Assembly (NCBI RefSeq): GCF_019749255.1
Contig: NZ_JACWFH010000007.1
Span: 365,158 to 429,157 of the forward strand
Direction: 5' to 3'
Source of the DNA: Mesobacillus maritimus
Lineage (GTDB): Bacteria; Bacillota; Bacilli; Bacillales; Cytobacillaceae
Length of the DNA: 64,000 nucleotides
Part shown: piece after piece, positions 16,900 through 25,508 of the stretch
How positions within the stretch are numbered: position 1 is the stretch's first letter
Layout of the letters: each line of letters opens with the position of its first letter
Position numbers and translations under genes: made by a program
Notes under the pieces: model-generated
Told to the model about the DNA's origin: nothing
What the model saw: the letters and a program-made list of their open reading frames with translations, nothing else
Databases searched by the model: none

Positions 16900-16927
16900 G
16901 TGTGTATTTAGCACATAGTGCTAATTT
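16900..16927 (-). promoter_or_regulatory. candidate Ter site, opposite orientation
   Basis: On the minus strand the element contains CTATGTGCTAAAT, one base different from the B. subtilis Ter core CTATGTACTAAAT as I recall it, and ends in ACACAC. It is the inverted partner of 16773-16800, with 99 bases between them. Two inverted Ter sites upstream of rtp is the arrangement of TerI/TerII in B. subtilis. Confidence 0.55.
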
Positions 16928-17034
16928 CACTTTCTGTGAAAATAATTCTCTACCCGATTATGCTATTTTAACCCTAAATTACCTTCATACTCTAGTAATT
17001 ACTAATAGATTTTGTCGAATAAAGGCAGAAAAAA

Positions 17035-17055
17035 GCCCGAAGATGAACTCCGGGC
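17035..17055 (-). terminator. intrinsic terminator of fabF
   Basis: Short stem GCCCG/CGGGC followed on the minus strand by a six-T run; eight bases beyond the fabF stop. Confidence 0.7.
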
Positions 17056-17062
17056 AGAAAGA

Positions 17063-18301
17063 TTATTCATATCTTTTAAAGACTAAAGATGCATTATGTC
17101 CACCAAATCCTAATGAATTTGATAAAACAGCATTCACCTTTTTCGTTTTAGCTTTATTTGCTACATAATCTAAATCTAGTTCTTCATCGGCTGTTTGATA
17201 ATTGATCGTTGGAGGGACAATTCCTTCTTTTATCGATAACAAGGAGAAAATCGCTTCCACTGCCCCAGCTGCACCCAGCAGATGCCCTGTCATTGATTTC
17301 GTCGAGCTGATGGATAGGGCATAAGCGTGCTGACCAAAAAACTCTTTAACAGCTTGAGTTTCATATAAATCATTGTAGGGTGTGCTCGTTCCATGAGCGT
17401 TGATATAGTCAATTTGTTCGGGGGAAATACCAGCATCTTTCAATGCTAAATGCATCGCTCTTTGTGCCCCTTCTCCTTTTGGTGCTGGAGCCGTAATATG
17501 AAAGGCATCGCCTGTTGCACCATATCCAACTAACTCTCCATAAATCTTTGCTCCTCTGGCCAAAGCGTGTTCTAACTCTTCTAAAATGACTACCCCTGCA
17601 CCTTCAGCAATGACGAATCCATCGCGGTTTTTATCAAAAGGTCGACTTGCGGTATTAGGGTCAGAGTTGGTCGAAAGTGCGGTCATATTGGTAAACCCGG
17701 CAATCGTCATTTCTGTGATTGCCGCTTCCGTCCCACCTGCGACCATCATCTCAACATCTCCGTTTTGAATCACGCGGAAAGCATCACCGATGGAATTGGC
17801 TCCTGATGCACAAGCGGTCACCGAGCAATTATTAATCGCTTTTGCGCCTAATTCAATTGAAACGCGCCCAGCTGCCATGTCAGGGATCAACATTGGAATC
17901 GTAAATGGATTCACGCGTCTAGGGCCTTTTTCTAGAAAGCGCTTGTGCTGGACCTCAAATTCATCCAGGCCACCAATTCCTGAGCCAATCCATACTCCGA
18001 TTCGCTCGGGACCGATGTCCTTCCCAATCTCAACGCCTGCGTCATTGATTGCCATCTTACTTGCGGCGACAGCGAATTGGGTAAAGCGCCCCATTCTTTT
18101 CGCTTCTTTGCTATCAATGAATTCCTCTGGTGCAAATTCCTTAACTTCCCCAGCCACTTTCACACTGTTATTCTCTGCATTAAACTTTGTAATCGGCGCA
18201 ATGCCTGACACACCACTTTTAATGTTCTCCCATGTAGTAAAAACATCATTGCCTAATGGAGTTACTGCGCCAATTCCTGTAACAACGACTCGTTTTTTCA
18301 T
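17063..18301 (-). CDS. fabF: beta-ketoacyl-[acyl-carrier-protein] synthase II
   Basis: 412 residues, normal for KAS II. The Cys-His-His triad is present: [11 protein letters not shown] (nucleophile), [11 protein letters not shown] and [12 protein letters not shown]. It condenses malonyl-ACP with acyl-ACP during fatty acid elongation, in the cytosol. The gene stands alone, not next to fabH or acpP, but has its own promoter (TGATATAAT on the minus strand near 18353-18361) followed by a FapR box, so it responds to malonyl-CoA level. A second fabF in a fabHA-fabF operon elsewhere would make this a paralogue. Confidence 0.93.
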   Translation of the reverse strand: MKKRVVVTGIGAVTPLGNDVFTTWENIKSGVSGIAPITKFNAENNSVKVAGEVKEFAPEEFIDSKEAKRMGRFTQFAVAASKMAINDAGVEIGKDIGPERIGVWIGSGIGGLDEFEVQHKRFLEKGPRRVNPFTIPMLIPDMAAGRVSIELGAKAINNCSVTACASGANSIGDAFRVIQNGDVEMMVAGGTEAAITEMTIAGFTNMTALSTNSDPNTASRPFDKNRDGFVIAEGAGVVILEELEHALARGAKIYGELVGYGATGDAFHITAPAPKGEGAQRAMHLALKDAGISPEQIDYINAHGTSTPYNDLYETQAVKEFFGQHAYALSISSTKSMTGHLLGAAGAVEAIFSLLSIKEGIVPPTINYQTADEELDLDYVANKAKTKKVNAVLSNSLGFGGHNASLVFKRYE

Positions 18302-18320
18302 TCCAATCTCCCCACTCGTT

Positions 18321-18337
18321 TTAATACTAGGTACTAA
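18321..18337 (-). promoter_or_regulatory. FapR operator upstream of fabF
   Basis: On the minus strand TTAGTACCTAGTATTAA, 16 of 17 matching the FapR consensus TTAGTACCTRNTACTAA. It lies 15 bases downstream of a TATAAT -10 and 20 bases before the fabF start, the normal repressor position. Confidence 0.85.
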
Positions 18338-18469
18338 TATCTACTATAAGTCATTATATCATATTTTTAATTATTTTTCTCGGGTGTAAGTCTTAATCAT
18401 CGTGCTGCGATATGGTATAGTAGGAAAAAAGATTGCAAATTTACAAAATTTACTTACGAGGAGAAAACC

Positions 18470-18721
18470 ATGAGTGTACATAAGGACTTAATTAAACATG
18501 CTTACAACCAGAATCAAGACTACCAGGAGTTTTTACGAATGGATCAACTACGTGAGGCCTACATAGAAGAAGCGGTAGAACTATGCAAACAAGGTCAACC
18601 TTTTACGACGGATAAAATCAACCAAGTGACAAATAACATGAACCGTTTAACCGTGCGGATGCTGCCCAAGAGGAAAAATGTTACCGTGGAAATGGTTCAG
18701 GAGTATGTAGGAAAGTTATAG
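18470..18721 (+). CDS. DUF2533 (YpbS-like) family protein
   Basis: 83 residues, helical and soluble. The start MSVHKDLI and the pattern REAYIEEAVEL....G.PFTTDKIN.VT..MN match my memory of the YpbS/DUF2533 family of Bacillus. No known function. GAGGAG precedes the ATG. It is divergent from fabF, sharing a 170-bp upstream region, and ends in a clear terminator, so it is monocistronic. Confidence 0.65.
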   Translation: MSVHKDLIKHAYNQNQDYQEFLRMDQLREAYIEEAVELCKQGQPFTTDKINQVTNNMNRLTVRMLPKRKNVTVEMVQEYVGKL

Positions 18722-18792
18722 AAAACTTTACCCATTTTTATGAGTGACAACAAAATGCCCTAACCTAAGTAACAATTTATATAGCGAGCAAA

Positions 18793-18828
18793 AAACGACT
18801 GAGTGAAATTTTGCACAGTCGTTTTTTT
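18793..18828 (+). terminator. intrinsic terminator of the YpbS-like gene
   Basis: 9-bp perfect stem AAACGACTG/CAGTCGTTT followed by a T run on the plus strand. Confidence 0.85.
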
Positions 18829-19009
18829 GTTTGTAATTCTTTTTTAATGAAAGCTGTGTCTTAGGAACACGTCACCCTTGACTCTTTGGGTGAATGTTCC
18901 CTCGAAATAACACAGTCTGTATTTTTGAACCGGGTACTCGATCCAACTCCGAACCAAACTTAGCAAGCGTTGAACGAGATTATTTAGTATTGAGATGAAG
19001 GTGAATAAA

Positions 19010-19477
19010 ATGGTTTATGAATGTAAAGTGATGACTCAAGAACAAGCAGAAGATATTGCCTTTAATTGGCATTATGATGGTGAGTATTCTTTTTATGATA
19101 TGGAAGCTGATGAAGAAGATTTAGACGAATTTTTAAATCCAGAAAAACGAGGGAACTCAACATTTGCTGTAACTAAAGAAAATGAATTGGTTGCTTTTCT
19201 TAGTATAAGTAAAGTTACTGATAAGATTTTTGATATTGGTTTAGGAATGAGACCAGATTTAACTGGTAAAGGCACTGGAGGAGAATTTTTAAGGGCAGGT
19301 ATTACTTTTATTCTATCGGAATTTAAACCTGAAAAAATCACATTATCAGTGGCAACTTTTAATCAACGAGCTATAAAATTATACAGAAAAGTTGGATTTA
19401 AAGATGTCGAGACTTTTATGCGGGGTACAAATGGTAGTACATTTGAGTTTCTTAAAATGGTATATGAGTGTGGATGA
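19010..19477 (+). CDS. GNAT family N-acetyltransferase
   Basis: 155 residues. The acetyl-CoA-binding motif A reads LGMRPDLTGKGTGGEFL (Q/RxxGxG/A type), followed by LSVATFNQRAIKLYRKVGFKDV, the standard GNAT C-terminal block. Substrate unknown. I start at MVYECK, preceded by AAGGTG; the longer frame starts at an ATG just before that site. It ends in a hairpin at 19528-19558 and lies in an AT-rich stretch with another, unrelated GNAT gene on the opposite strand. Confidence 0.8.
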   Translation: MVYECKVMTQEQAEDIAFNWHYDGEYSFYDMEADEEDLDEFLNPEKRGNSTFAVTKENELVAFLSISKVTDKIFDIGLGMRPDLTGKGTGGEFLRAGITFILSEFKPEKITLSVATFNQRAIKLYRKVGFKDVETFMRGTNGSTFEFLKMVYECG

Positions 19478-19527
19478 CTCTTCTTCAAGTAGTGGGTGCC
19501 TTTAGTTGAAGAAGACTATATTTTGAA

Positions 19528-19558
19528 ATAGAACTTCCAAATACTTGGAAGTTCTATT
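19528..19558 (+). terminator. hairpin terminator after the GNAT gene
   Basis: AATAGAACTTCC/GGAAGTTCTATT stem, perfect over 12 bp, 50 bases after the stop at 19477. The following T tract is weak. Confidence 0.65.
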
Positions 19559-19663
19559 TACTATCAACATTAAACCTTTTAACAGAGCCTTAACTAGAGA
19601 AAAGGACTGTCGCTACAGTCCAAATTATTACTACTTACAACGATTTATAAAAGAGTCTAATCT

Positions 19664-20218
19664 TTATTTTCGATGGATTTCATCCCATTCTTCCCGTAAT
19701 ATCCCCATTTTTATAGCATCAAAATACTCACCATCAACGATTCTTGCCTTTCTAATACGTGCTTCTACTTGCATGCCTATTCTTTCTGCTACCTTCATCA
19801 TTCGTTTATTCCCAGACCAAGTAGACATCCCTATTCGATGTAAGTGTGTAGATTCAAAAAGATAAGCAATCCAAAGTTTATAGGCTTCGGAACCATATCC
19901 ACCGTTCCAAAACTTTTTATCATAGATTACAATTCCGGTTTCAAGCCAGTTTGTGTTCTGGTCTACCCAATACGAACCAACAGAACCAATCGCTTTTCCA
20001 GCGCTTTTAATCACTAATGAAGCAGGAACATCTGGAACTATTTCTTGTCCCCACTGTTTTCGGTATTCTTCTTTGCTGATTTTCTCTTCAGGTATATAAG
20101 GTCCATTCCACTTTTTTGCTTCTTGTTCTTTTTCTTCATATTTCCAAAAGTATAATTCGTCCATCTCTTTTGTTGTTGCTTCCTTTAACACCAATTTATC
20201 CCCTATTATCTCAACCAT
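19664..20218 (-). CDS. GNAT family N-acetyltransferase, RimJ/RimL type
   Basis: 184 residues. RimJ/RimL-like pattern: N-terminal LVLKEATTKEMDELYFWKYE, then GSVGSYWVDQNTNWLETGIVIYDKKFWNGGYGSEAYKLW (motif A) and HRIGMSTWSGNKRMMKVAERIGMQ. Members acetylate protein N-termini or small molecules such as antibiotics; the substrate is unknown. GGAG precedes the ATG. The upstream aspartic-protease-like gene ends 20 bases before it on the same strand, so the two may be co-transcribed. Confidence 0.8.
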   Translation of the reverse strand: MVEIIGDKLVLKEATTKEMDELYFWKYEEKEQEAKKWNGPYIPEEKISKEEYRKQWGQEIVPDVPASLVIKSAGKAIGSVGSYWVDQNTNWLETGIVIYDKKFWNGGYGSEAYKLWIAYLFESTHLHRIGMSTWSGNKRMMKVAERIGMQVEARIRKARIVDGEYFDAIKMGILREEWDEIHRK

Positions 20219-20237
20219 TATGAAAATACTCCTTTGG

Positions 20238-21032
20238 TTAGTTCATTTTTACAATCGTCCACTTTTTATTTGGGAAATCGAATAGCCAATTTGCTTTATT
20301 TAAACAGTTATAGCCTAAAATGATATCCATCGGCTTTTCTAATTTAGCATTTATTGAGGATAGATCAATACTAATTACTTTTAGTGTAGGAAATAATTTG
20401 TTTCCGATAACCACCGATTGCATCATGTACATTGGCGTTCCTGTTGAAGAGCCTGAGGAATCTGTTCCTTGTACAACATTTAAACTTTTAAAAGACTTCG
20501 GATATTTATCTACTAATCTACTATCTACCACGGTTATCCCGGCACCTGTGTCCCAAATAGCGCTTACCTTAGTGTCTTCCATATACACATCCACATTTGG
20601 TATTGCTTTATTTCCAACATGCAAATCAAAAAATTCTAACTCTTCCAAACCTTGCTTATCCACTTCTACATTGTTTTCAACAAAGTTAAAAAAATAGGAG
20701 TGGTCATGTAAGAAATCCATTCCAATAATATTGTGGGCTGGTGAGTCTTTATCAAATCGGTTCATCTGAAAATCGACCTTTTCAATTGGACCTAATGCTA
20801 AATTTGGTACAATAATCTGTTCATTTTTCATTTTAGAGAAGACTCCATAGGTATCTTTAGAACTGTAAGATTCAAAGTGATTGATGTAATCATCATTTCT
20901 TACACGTGTAGTGTTGGCGCCCGTATCAAAAAGAAATCGATAAGTTCTCCCATCAATGACTCCATCTACCAAAATCTCCGCAGCATCCTCAACTTCTTTA
21001 TCTTGTTTAATCACGAGATCAAAACTTTTCAT
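20238..21032 (-). CDS. two-lobed retropepsin-like aspartic protease family protein
   Basis: 264 residues with two tandem aspartic-protease-like halves. Each has a catalytic-type motif, FDTGAN (36-41) and WDTGAG (160-165), and a later hydrophobic-hydrophobic-Gly motif, IIGMD (102-106) and IILGYN (237-242). This is the layout of a single-chain pepsin-like dimer made from retropepsin lobes. No signal peptide or membrane segment, so it is expected in the cytosol. Both DTG motifs are intact, so catalysis is possible, but no substrate is known. GGGGAG precedes the ATG; a GNAT gene follows 19 bases later. Confidence 0.75.
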   Translation of the reverse strand: MKSFDLVIKQDKEVEDAAEILVDGVIDGRTYRFLFDTGANTTRVRNDDYINHFESYSSKDTYGVFSKMKNEQIIVPNLALGPIEKVDFQMNRFDKDSPAHNIIGMDFLHDHSYFFNFVENNVEVDKQGLEELEFFDLHVGNKAIPNVDVYMEDTKVSAIWDTGAGITVVDSRLVDKYPKSFKSLNVVQGTDSSGSSTGTPMYMMQSVVIGNKLFPTLKVISIDLSSINAKLEKPMDIILGYNCLNKANWLFDFPNKKWTIVKMN

Positions 21033-21306
21033 TGATGCTCCCCTTCCTTTCGTACAATTCCCACCTTACTCTGTTTTTCAATTTTGTAGTTTAGCTGTTT
21101 TAGACTTTTCCTCATCATCTACTAGTAGACTAGCAAATCAAATCGGTTCAACCCCTACTTATTTGTATACTCTTTATATCTTTCATCTGTCATTTAATTA
21201 TGTATAAAGGGGTAGAGGAACGGATTCCCTTTCCTGAAAGGAAAATTAATATGTACTACGCTGAAGACATTCATAACTTCAGCTTTATAATCTCTAAATT
21301 GTTAAA

Positions 21307-21852
21307 CTACTTCCATATATTCATATATTTTTTTTTGTATTTTTTGTCATCAACCGTATCAATTAAATCCAATGCTTTTTGTTTAATAACTTCATCATTG
21401 AAATGGTCATATAGATTTTTCAGGTTTTGAATAATGTCATTACGAATTAACGTGAAATTCTTTTCATCTGCACATTTTTTGAAGCGTTCAATCAAAAACT
21501 CCATAACCATTTCTTTTTGGGCTGTACCAGCAATTCCAACTTTCCAGATAGATTGGAGACTATGTCTAGCCGTAACAAACTTTTCATCTTTTGTTACCTC
21601 CCACAATTTAGGGAAATCTTTCATCATTCTCAGCTCTGGGTCGCTTTTAGCTAGATTGGCTAAATATTGTGCAGCACGAGAGCGTTGATGGTTATCTTTA
21701 TGGGTTAAGTCCTCTATTAGTTGATTCCATACCTCGTAAGCCCAATCAACTTTTTGATCGGTTGCATGTAAAATATTTTCATAGGCTTCATATCGCTCAT
21801 CTTTATCGCCTAATTTTGATTTTTCAAATGCTAACTTTATTTGAGTATCCAT
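21307..21852 (-). CDS. HEAT-repeat-like helical protein
   Basis: 181 residues, all helical in appearance, soluble, very rich in Lys/Asp/Glu. Repeated units such as VDWAYEVWNQLIEDLTHKDNHQRSRAAQYLANLAKS resemble HEAT/ARM helical pairs, which usually mediate protein contacts. No catalytic motif. AAGGTGG precedes the ATG. It stands alone on the minus strand with about 275 bp of AT-rich DNA on its downstream side, in which I see no gene. Confidence 0.6.
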   Translation of the reverse strand: MDTQIKLAFEKSKLGDKDERYEAYENILHATDQKVDWAYEVWNQLIEDLTHKDNHQRSRAAQYLANLAKSDPELRMMKDFPKLWEVTKDEKFVTARHSLQSIWKVGIAGTAQKEMVMEFLIERFKKCADEKNFTLIRNDIIQNLKNLYDHFNDEVIKQKALDLIDTVDDKKYKKKYMNIWK

Positions 21853-22061
21853 TTTTCTACCACCTTATTTCATGTTATTACGTTGAAATGTAGTAATCTA
21901 TTGATAAAACAAAAACATACACGATTTGCACACATCCAGAAATAGCAATCCAAGCCTTTTTTTCTTTTTAAATATCAATTCGGTTTTCTATTTAGCGCAT
22001 TGGATTCACTACTCCTAAGCCCTTCCACTTACACCCCTCGGTAAACGTATGATTCTTTTTA

Positions 22062-22949
22062 TTACAACATTTCCCGCAGACGTCGTATGTCTTTCATTGG
22101 GGACAGGCCGAATTTACGGCTGTATTCCCGGCTGAAATGAGATGGACTTTCATACCCTACCTGAAAGGCTGCCTCAGCCGCTTCCAGGTTTTCCGTTAAT
22201 AGCAATCGGCGTGCTTCTTGCAACCGAAGTTGTTTCTGAAACTGAATTGGGCTCATACCCGTGACTTCCTTGAAATGATTGTAAAAGGATGAAGAGCTCA
22301 TTTTGGCTTCTTTCGCCAATTCATTTACCTTTAAGGGCTGCGCATATTCACGGTTTAACAGCTCAATCACCTTTGCAATCCGTTGGGCCTGACTTCCTAC
22401 AAGTGCAAAATGCTTCAAGGAACCATTCTTGTCATTCTGTAGAATCCGGTAAATAATTTCACGTTTGATCCCATCTGCAAGAATTGCTATATCCTGTGGA
22501 GTCTCCAGTAGCTTAATAAGCCGTAATACCGCTTCAAGGAGCGAGTCATTAATTGTGTTGATTACCAGACCACGCCTCGGGGAGTCATTAGAAATTACTT
22601 GATTCGATGATTGAACGACTTCGAAAATCTGGTTCATATCAAGCTGCAAATTTACGCATAAATAAGGATTTTCGGGCGAAGCCTTTATGACCTGTCCCGT
22701 AATCGGCAAATGAACGGAAGCAGTCAGATAACTGGCAGAATCATACTGATAGCTTTCTTCCCCAAGCAGGACCAATTTTGATCCCTGGGCCACAACACAT
22801 AGGGAAGGTTCATAAACAGAGTAAACGGGTTCAGAAATCTTGGTGGTCCGAACAAAACGTAATCCTGATATAGACGTGTCATACGTTCCATCCACCGCTA
22901 CATTTCTCTCAATTAACTCCGCTAATTCCTTCATTCGCTCCATGAACAT
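22062..22949 (-). CDS. AraC family transcriptional regulator
   Basis: 295 residues. The N-terminal half is the AraC_N cupin-like sensor type (EPVYSVYEPSLCVVAQGSK, then SYLTASVHLPI). The C-terminal half has two helix-turn-helix motifs: VNELAKEAKMSSSSFYNHFKEVTGMSP and AAFQVGYESPSHFSREYSRKFGLSP. It faces away from the Atu4866-like/SDR pair across a 260-bp gap and probably controls it; this gene arrangement is common for AraC_N regulators. Start at MFMERMKE after AAAGGCGG; one codon pair later is also possible. Confidence 0.85.
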   Translation of the reverse strand: MFMERMKELAELIERNVAVDGTYDTSISGLRFVRTTKISEPVYSVYEPSLCVVAQGSKLVLLGEESYQYDSASYLTASVHLPITGQVIKASPENPYLCVNLQLDMNQIFEVVQSSNQVISNDSPRRGLVINTINDSLLEAVLRLIKLLETPQDIAILADGIKREIIYRILQNDKNGSLKHFALVGSQAQRIAKVIELLNREYAQPLKVNELAKEAKMSSSSFYNHFKEVTGMSPIQFQKQLRLQEARRLLLTENLEAAEAAFQVGYESPSHFSREYSRKFGLSPMKDIRRLREML

Positions 22950-23208
22950 TCCCCGCCTTTCCCATTTCATTTATGATCTCTTGCTCACTATACTATAATT
23001 TATTGGAGTATTAGGCAATAATTGTCTATTTTCCGACTACCTCCTCTTTGGCGCAAAAGTTCATAATGAATTTATGGTCAGACACTTAAATTTGTTGATA
23101 TGGATTTGATTCTGTTTCTGTTACGTTCTTTGGATCACTTTATCTGCATTTCAATCCTGCCAAGATTTGAGTGCCACCATCTTATGACTTGCGAGAGGAG
23201 ATTATAAA

Positions 23209-23478
23209 ATGAAAAAAGAACTTGTAAAAAGGTCTCATCCCTTTGTGGGGATGTGGGTGACCGCGGACGGCTATATTCGGCACGAGCTGCTTCCAAACGG
23301 CCGATACGATGAAGCCCGCGGCAACCGCAAAAGCGCTTATCAAGGCAGCTATATCGTCAAAAACAATCATATCGAATATGTCGATGATACAGGCTTTACT
23401 GCCAATGGTGATTTTGTCAACGGGGTTCTTTACCATGCAGGTATGGTGCTATATCTGGAAGAAGGGAGCAAGGAATAA
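23209..23478 (+). CDS. Atu4866-like domain protein
   Basis: 89 residues matching the small Atu4866 family as I recall it: FVGMWVTADGYIRHELLPNGRYDEARG, then YQGSY and IEYVDDTGFTANGDF. A compact beta-rich, lipocalin-like fold is expected; function unknown. AGAGGAG precedes the ATG. Its TAA overlaps the ATG of the following SDR gene by one base (TAATG), so translation is coupled. Divergent from an AraC regulator. GC content is visibly higher than in the flanking genes. Confidence 0.75.
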   Translation: MKKELVKRSHPFVGMWVTADGYIRHELLPNGRYDEARGNRKSAYQGSYIVKNNHIEYVDDTGFTANGDFVNGVLYHAGMVLYLEEGSKE

Positions 23479-24209
23479 TGTCTGTACTTAATGGAAAAGT
23501 GGTTGTGATTACAGGGGCAAGCAGCGGAATTGGTGAAACAACAGCACGACTGCTCGCTAGCTTAGGCGCTCATGTTGTGATCGGGGCAAGACGCGTGGAA
23601 AGACTAAAGTCATTGGCATCTGACATTCAAGGGGATGGCGGTTCTGTAGTCATTCAACAGCTCGACGTGACAGAACTAGAACAGATGCAGGCAATGATAG
23701 GTGCAGCCCAAAGTCGTTTCGGAAGAGTGGACGCCATTATTAACAATGCAGGAGTGATGCCGCTCTCTTCGCTGGAATCATTAAAAATTGAGGAATGGAA
23801 CATGATGATTGATGTCAATATACGCGGTGTCCTCCATGGCATTGCCACAGGTCTTCCGGTTATGAAAAAACAAGGATTTGGACATTTCATCAATATTGCA
23901 TCCATCGGCGCCTACGAAGTGACCCCGACGGCAGCTGTCTACTGCGCGACTAAATATGCCGTACGTGCAATAACGGACGGATTGCGGCAAGAGACTGTTG
24001 GCCAAGGGATTCGTGTGACCCTTGTATCGCCAGGAGTAACGGAATCAGAACTAGCTGAGAGCATTACCGACAACCAGGCTAAAGAATTCATGAATGAATA
24101 CCGACGGAATGCTCTGCCAGCTACAGCTATTGCCCGTGCGATCGTCTATGCACTTGAACAGCCTGTTCATGTCGATGTAAGTGAACTTGTCATTAAACCT
24201 GCAATGTAA
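23478..24209 (+). CDS. SDR family oxidoreductase (YwfD/clavulanate-dehydrogenase-like)
   Basis: 243-residue classical SDR: TGASSGIGE nucleotide motif, RR after beta-2 (ARRVERL) suggesting NADP preference, NNAG, catalytic Ser in NIAS and YCATK, then SPGVTES. Coupled to the Atu4866-like gene by a one-base overlap and divergent from an AraC regulator; the trio looks like one functional cassette reacting to a small molecule. Substrate unknown. A long hairpin follows at 24323-24368. Confidence 0.85.
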   Translation: MSVLNGKVVVITGASSGIGETTARLLASLGAHVVIGARRVERLKSLASDIQGDGGSVVIQQLDVTELEQMQAMIGAAQSRFGRVDAIINNAGVMPLSSLESLKIEEWNMMIDVNIRGVLHGIATGLPVMKKQGFGHFINIASIGAYEVTPTAAVYCATKYAVRAITDGLRQETVGQGIRVTLVSPGVTESELAESITDNQAKEFMNEYRRNALPATAIARAIVYALEQPVHVDVSELVIKPAM

Positions 24210-24322
24210 ACGAAACAAAAGAGATATCAGGAATGCTATTAGAATCATATAGCTTTCTCCGATCAAAAATTAATTCCTAAGGATCTAATTCTTCCATATC
24301 ATCACAGAGAAGAATTGTATGT

Positions 24323-24368
24323 AGGAAATACCCTCGAATCCTCACGATAGGGACTTGAGGGTATTCCT
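24323..24368 (+). terminator. probable terminator of the Atu4866-SDR operon
   Basis: Long stem AGGAAATACCCTC/GAGGGTATTCCT with one bulged base and a 21-base loop, followed by a pyrimidine-rich tract. 114 bases after the SDR stop. Confidence 0.55.
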
Positions 24369-24499
24369 CCTACTTCTTTTAATATAGTACATTCATTCAT
24401 CACTTTAGGTTATCATTTTAAGCTTCATTTTTCATGTTTATAAAGGGAAACGGACATGAGTGTACCCTTTTTCGGATGTAATTTTTCACTTAAGTTGAA

Positions 24500-25507
24500 T
24501 TATCTACTTGATTTCTTTATTTCCTCCATAACCAACTTATACGATTGAATACGATCTTTTAAAGAATTAGTAATGGTGACGAGCATGAGCTCATCAGCTT
24601 GATACAAGCTTTGGAGGGTACGCAGTTTCGAAGCTACCTCTTGGGGATTTCCTATGATCATCTTTTGTTTTTGCTTTTCGATCGCATCTAATTCTTTTTC
24701 GGTAAGTGGATATTCCTTTGCCTCCTTTATGGAAGGAACTCCTTGCTGTCCTAGCCCTTTTTCTTTCTGAAGTCCCCAGACAAGCGAGCTTAAGGCAATC
24801 TCTTCTGCTTTATCACTACTTTCTGCACAAATGACTGAAACCGTTAAAATGACTTGAGACCGGTCTCCTGCTTGCCGTGGGACAAACTCCTTGCGATATT
24901 GGTTAACGAGGACCTCTCCGTCCCTTTCACTCATAAATTGTCCAAAGGCATATGGTAATCCTTTTTTAGCTGCAAGTTCAGCACTTTTTTTACCTGTACC
25001 TAGAAGCCAGGCTTCTGGAGCAATTTCGGGAATGGGAGATGCAGAAAGATTAGCATACTCATTGTCTGTAACATAATCATCGTCTAAGAAATGAAGCAAA
25101 TCAGTCACTAACTCAGGCATTTTCCAAACCTGCTGAAGGTAGTTGTCGGATAGTGCATTCGTTGCTTCAGCAGAACCACCTGGCGCCCGACCTATCCCAA
25201 TATCAATTCGTCCTGGAAAAAGGGTTGCTAACAGATTATAGACCTCTGCCACTTTGTATGGCTTATAATGTGGCAAAAGCACTGCGCCTGCACCTAGGCG
25301 GATTTGAGTGGTGTTTGCACCGAGGTAACTTAACATCACTTCTGGTGCCGAACAGGCTAGCCCTGATAAGTCATGATGTTCGGCGATCCAATACCTTATG
25401 TATCCTAAAGTCTCGCCAGCTTTAGCCAGTTTCAACGAATCTAACAATGCCTCTCTTGCTGTTTGTCCCGAAGCAATTGGAGCTTGATCTAAAATGCTTA
25501 CCTTCAT
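24500..25507 (-). CDS. LLM class flavin-dependent oxidoreductase
   Basis: 335 residues of the bacterial luciferase-like monooxygenase group (YtmO/YceB-like): start SILDQAPI, AEHHDLSGLACSAPEV, IRLGAGAVLLPHY, GRIDIGIGRAPGG and GTGKKSAELAAKKGL. Uses reduced flavin, supplied by a separate reductase, on an unknown substrate. Start at MKVSILDQ behind AAGGA; it begins one base after the stop of the YkvR-like gene, so the two form an operon. A paralogue lies at 55886-56878. Confidence 0.85.
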   Translation of the reverse strand: MKVSILDQAPIASGQTAREALLDSLKLAKAGETLGYIRYWIAEHHDLSGLACSAPEVMLSYLGANTTQIRLGAGAVLLPHYKPYKVAEVYNLLATLFPGRIDIGIGRAPGGSAEATNALSDNYLQQVWKMPELVTDLLHFLDDDYVTDNEYANLSASPIPEIAPEAWLLGTGKKSAELAAKKGLPYAFGQFMSERDGEVLVNQYRKEFVPRQAGDRSQVILTVSVICAESSDKAEEIALSSLVWGLQKEKGLGQQGVPSIKEAKEYPLTEKELDAIEKQKQKMIIGNPQEVASKLRTLQSLYQADELMLVTITNSLKDRIQSYKLVMEEIKKSSR

Positions 25508-25508
25508 C

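Noticed and set aside
18863..18900. Imperfect hairpin with GGAACA...TGTTCC ends after the YpbS-like gene
   Set aside because: Not near a start codon, no T tract and no match to a riboswitch I know; it may be random.
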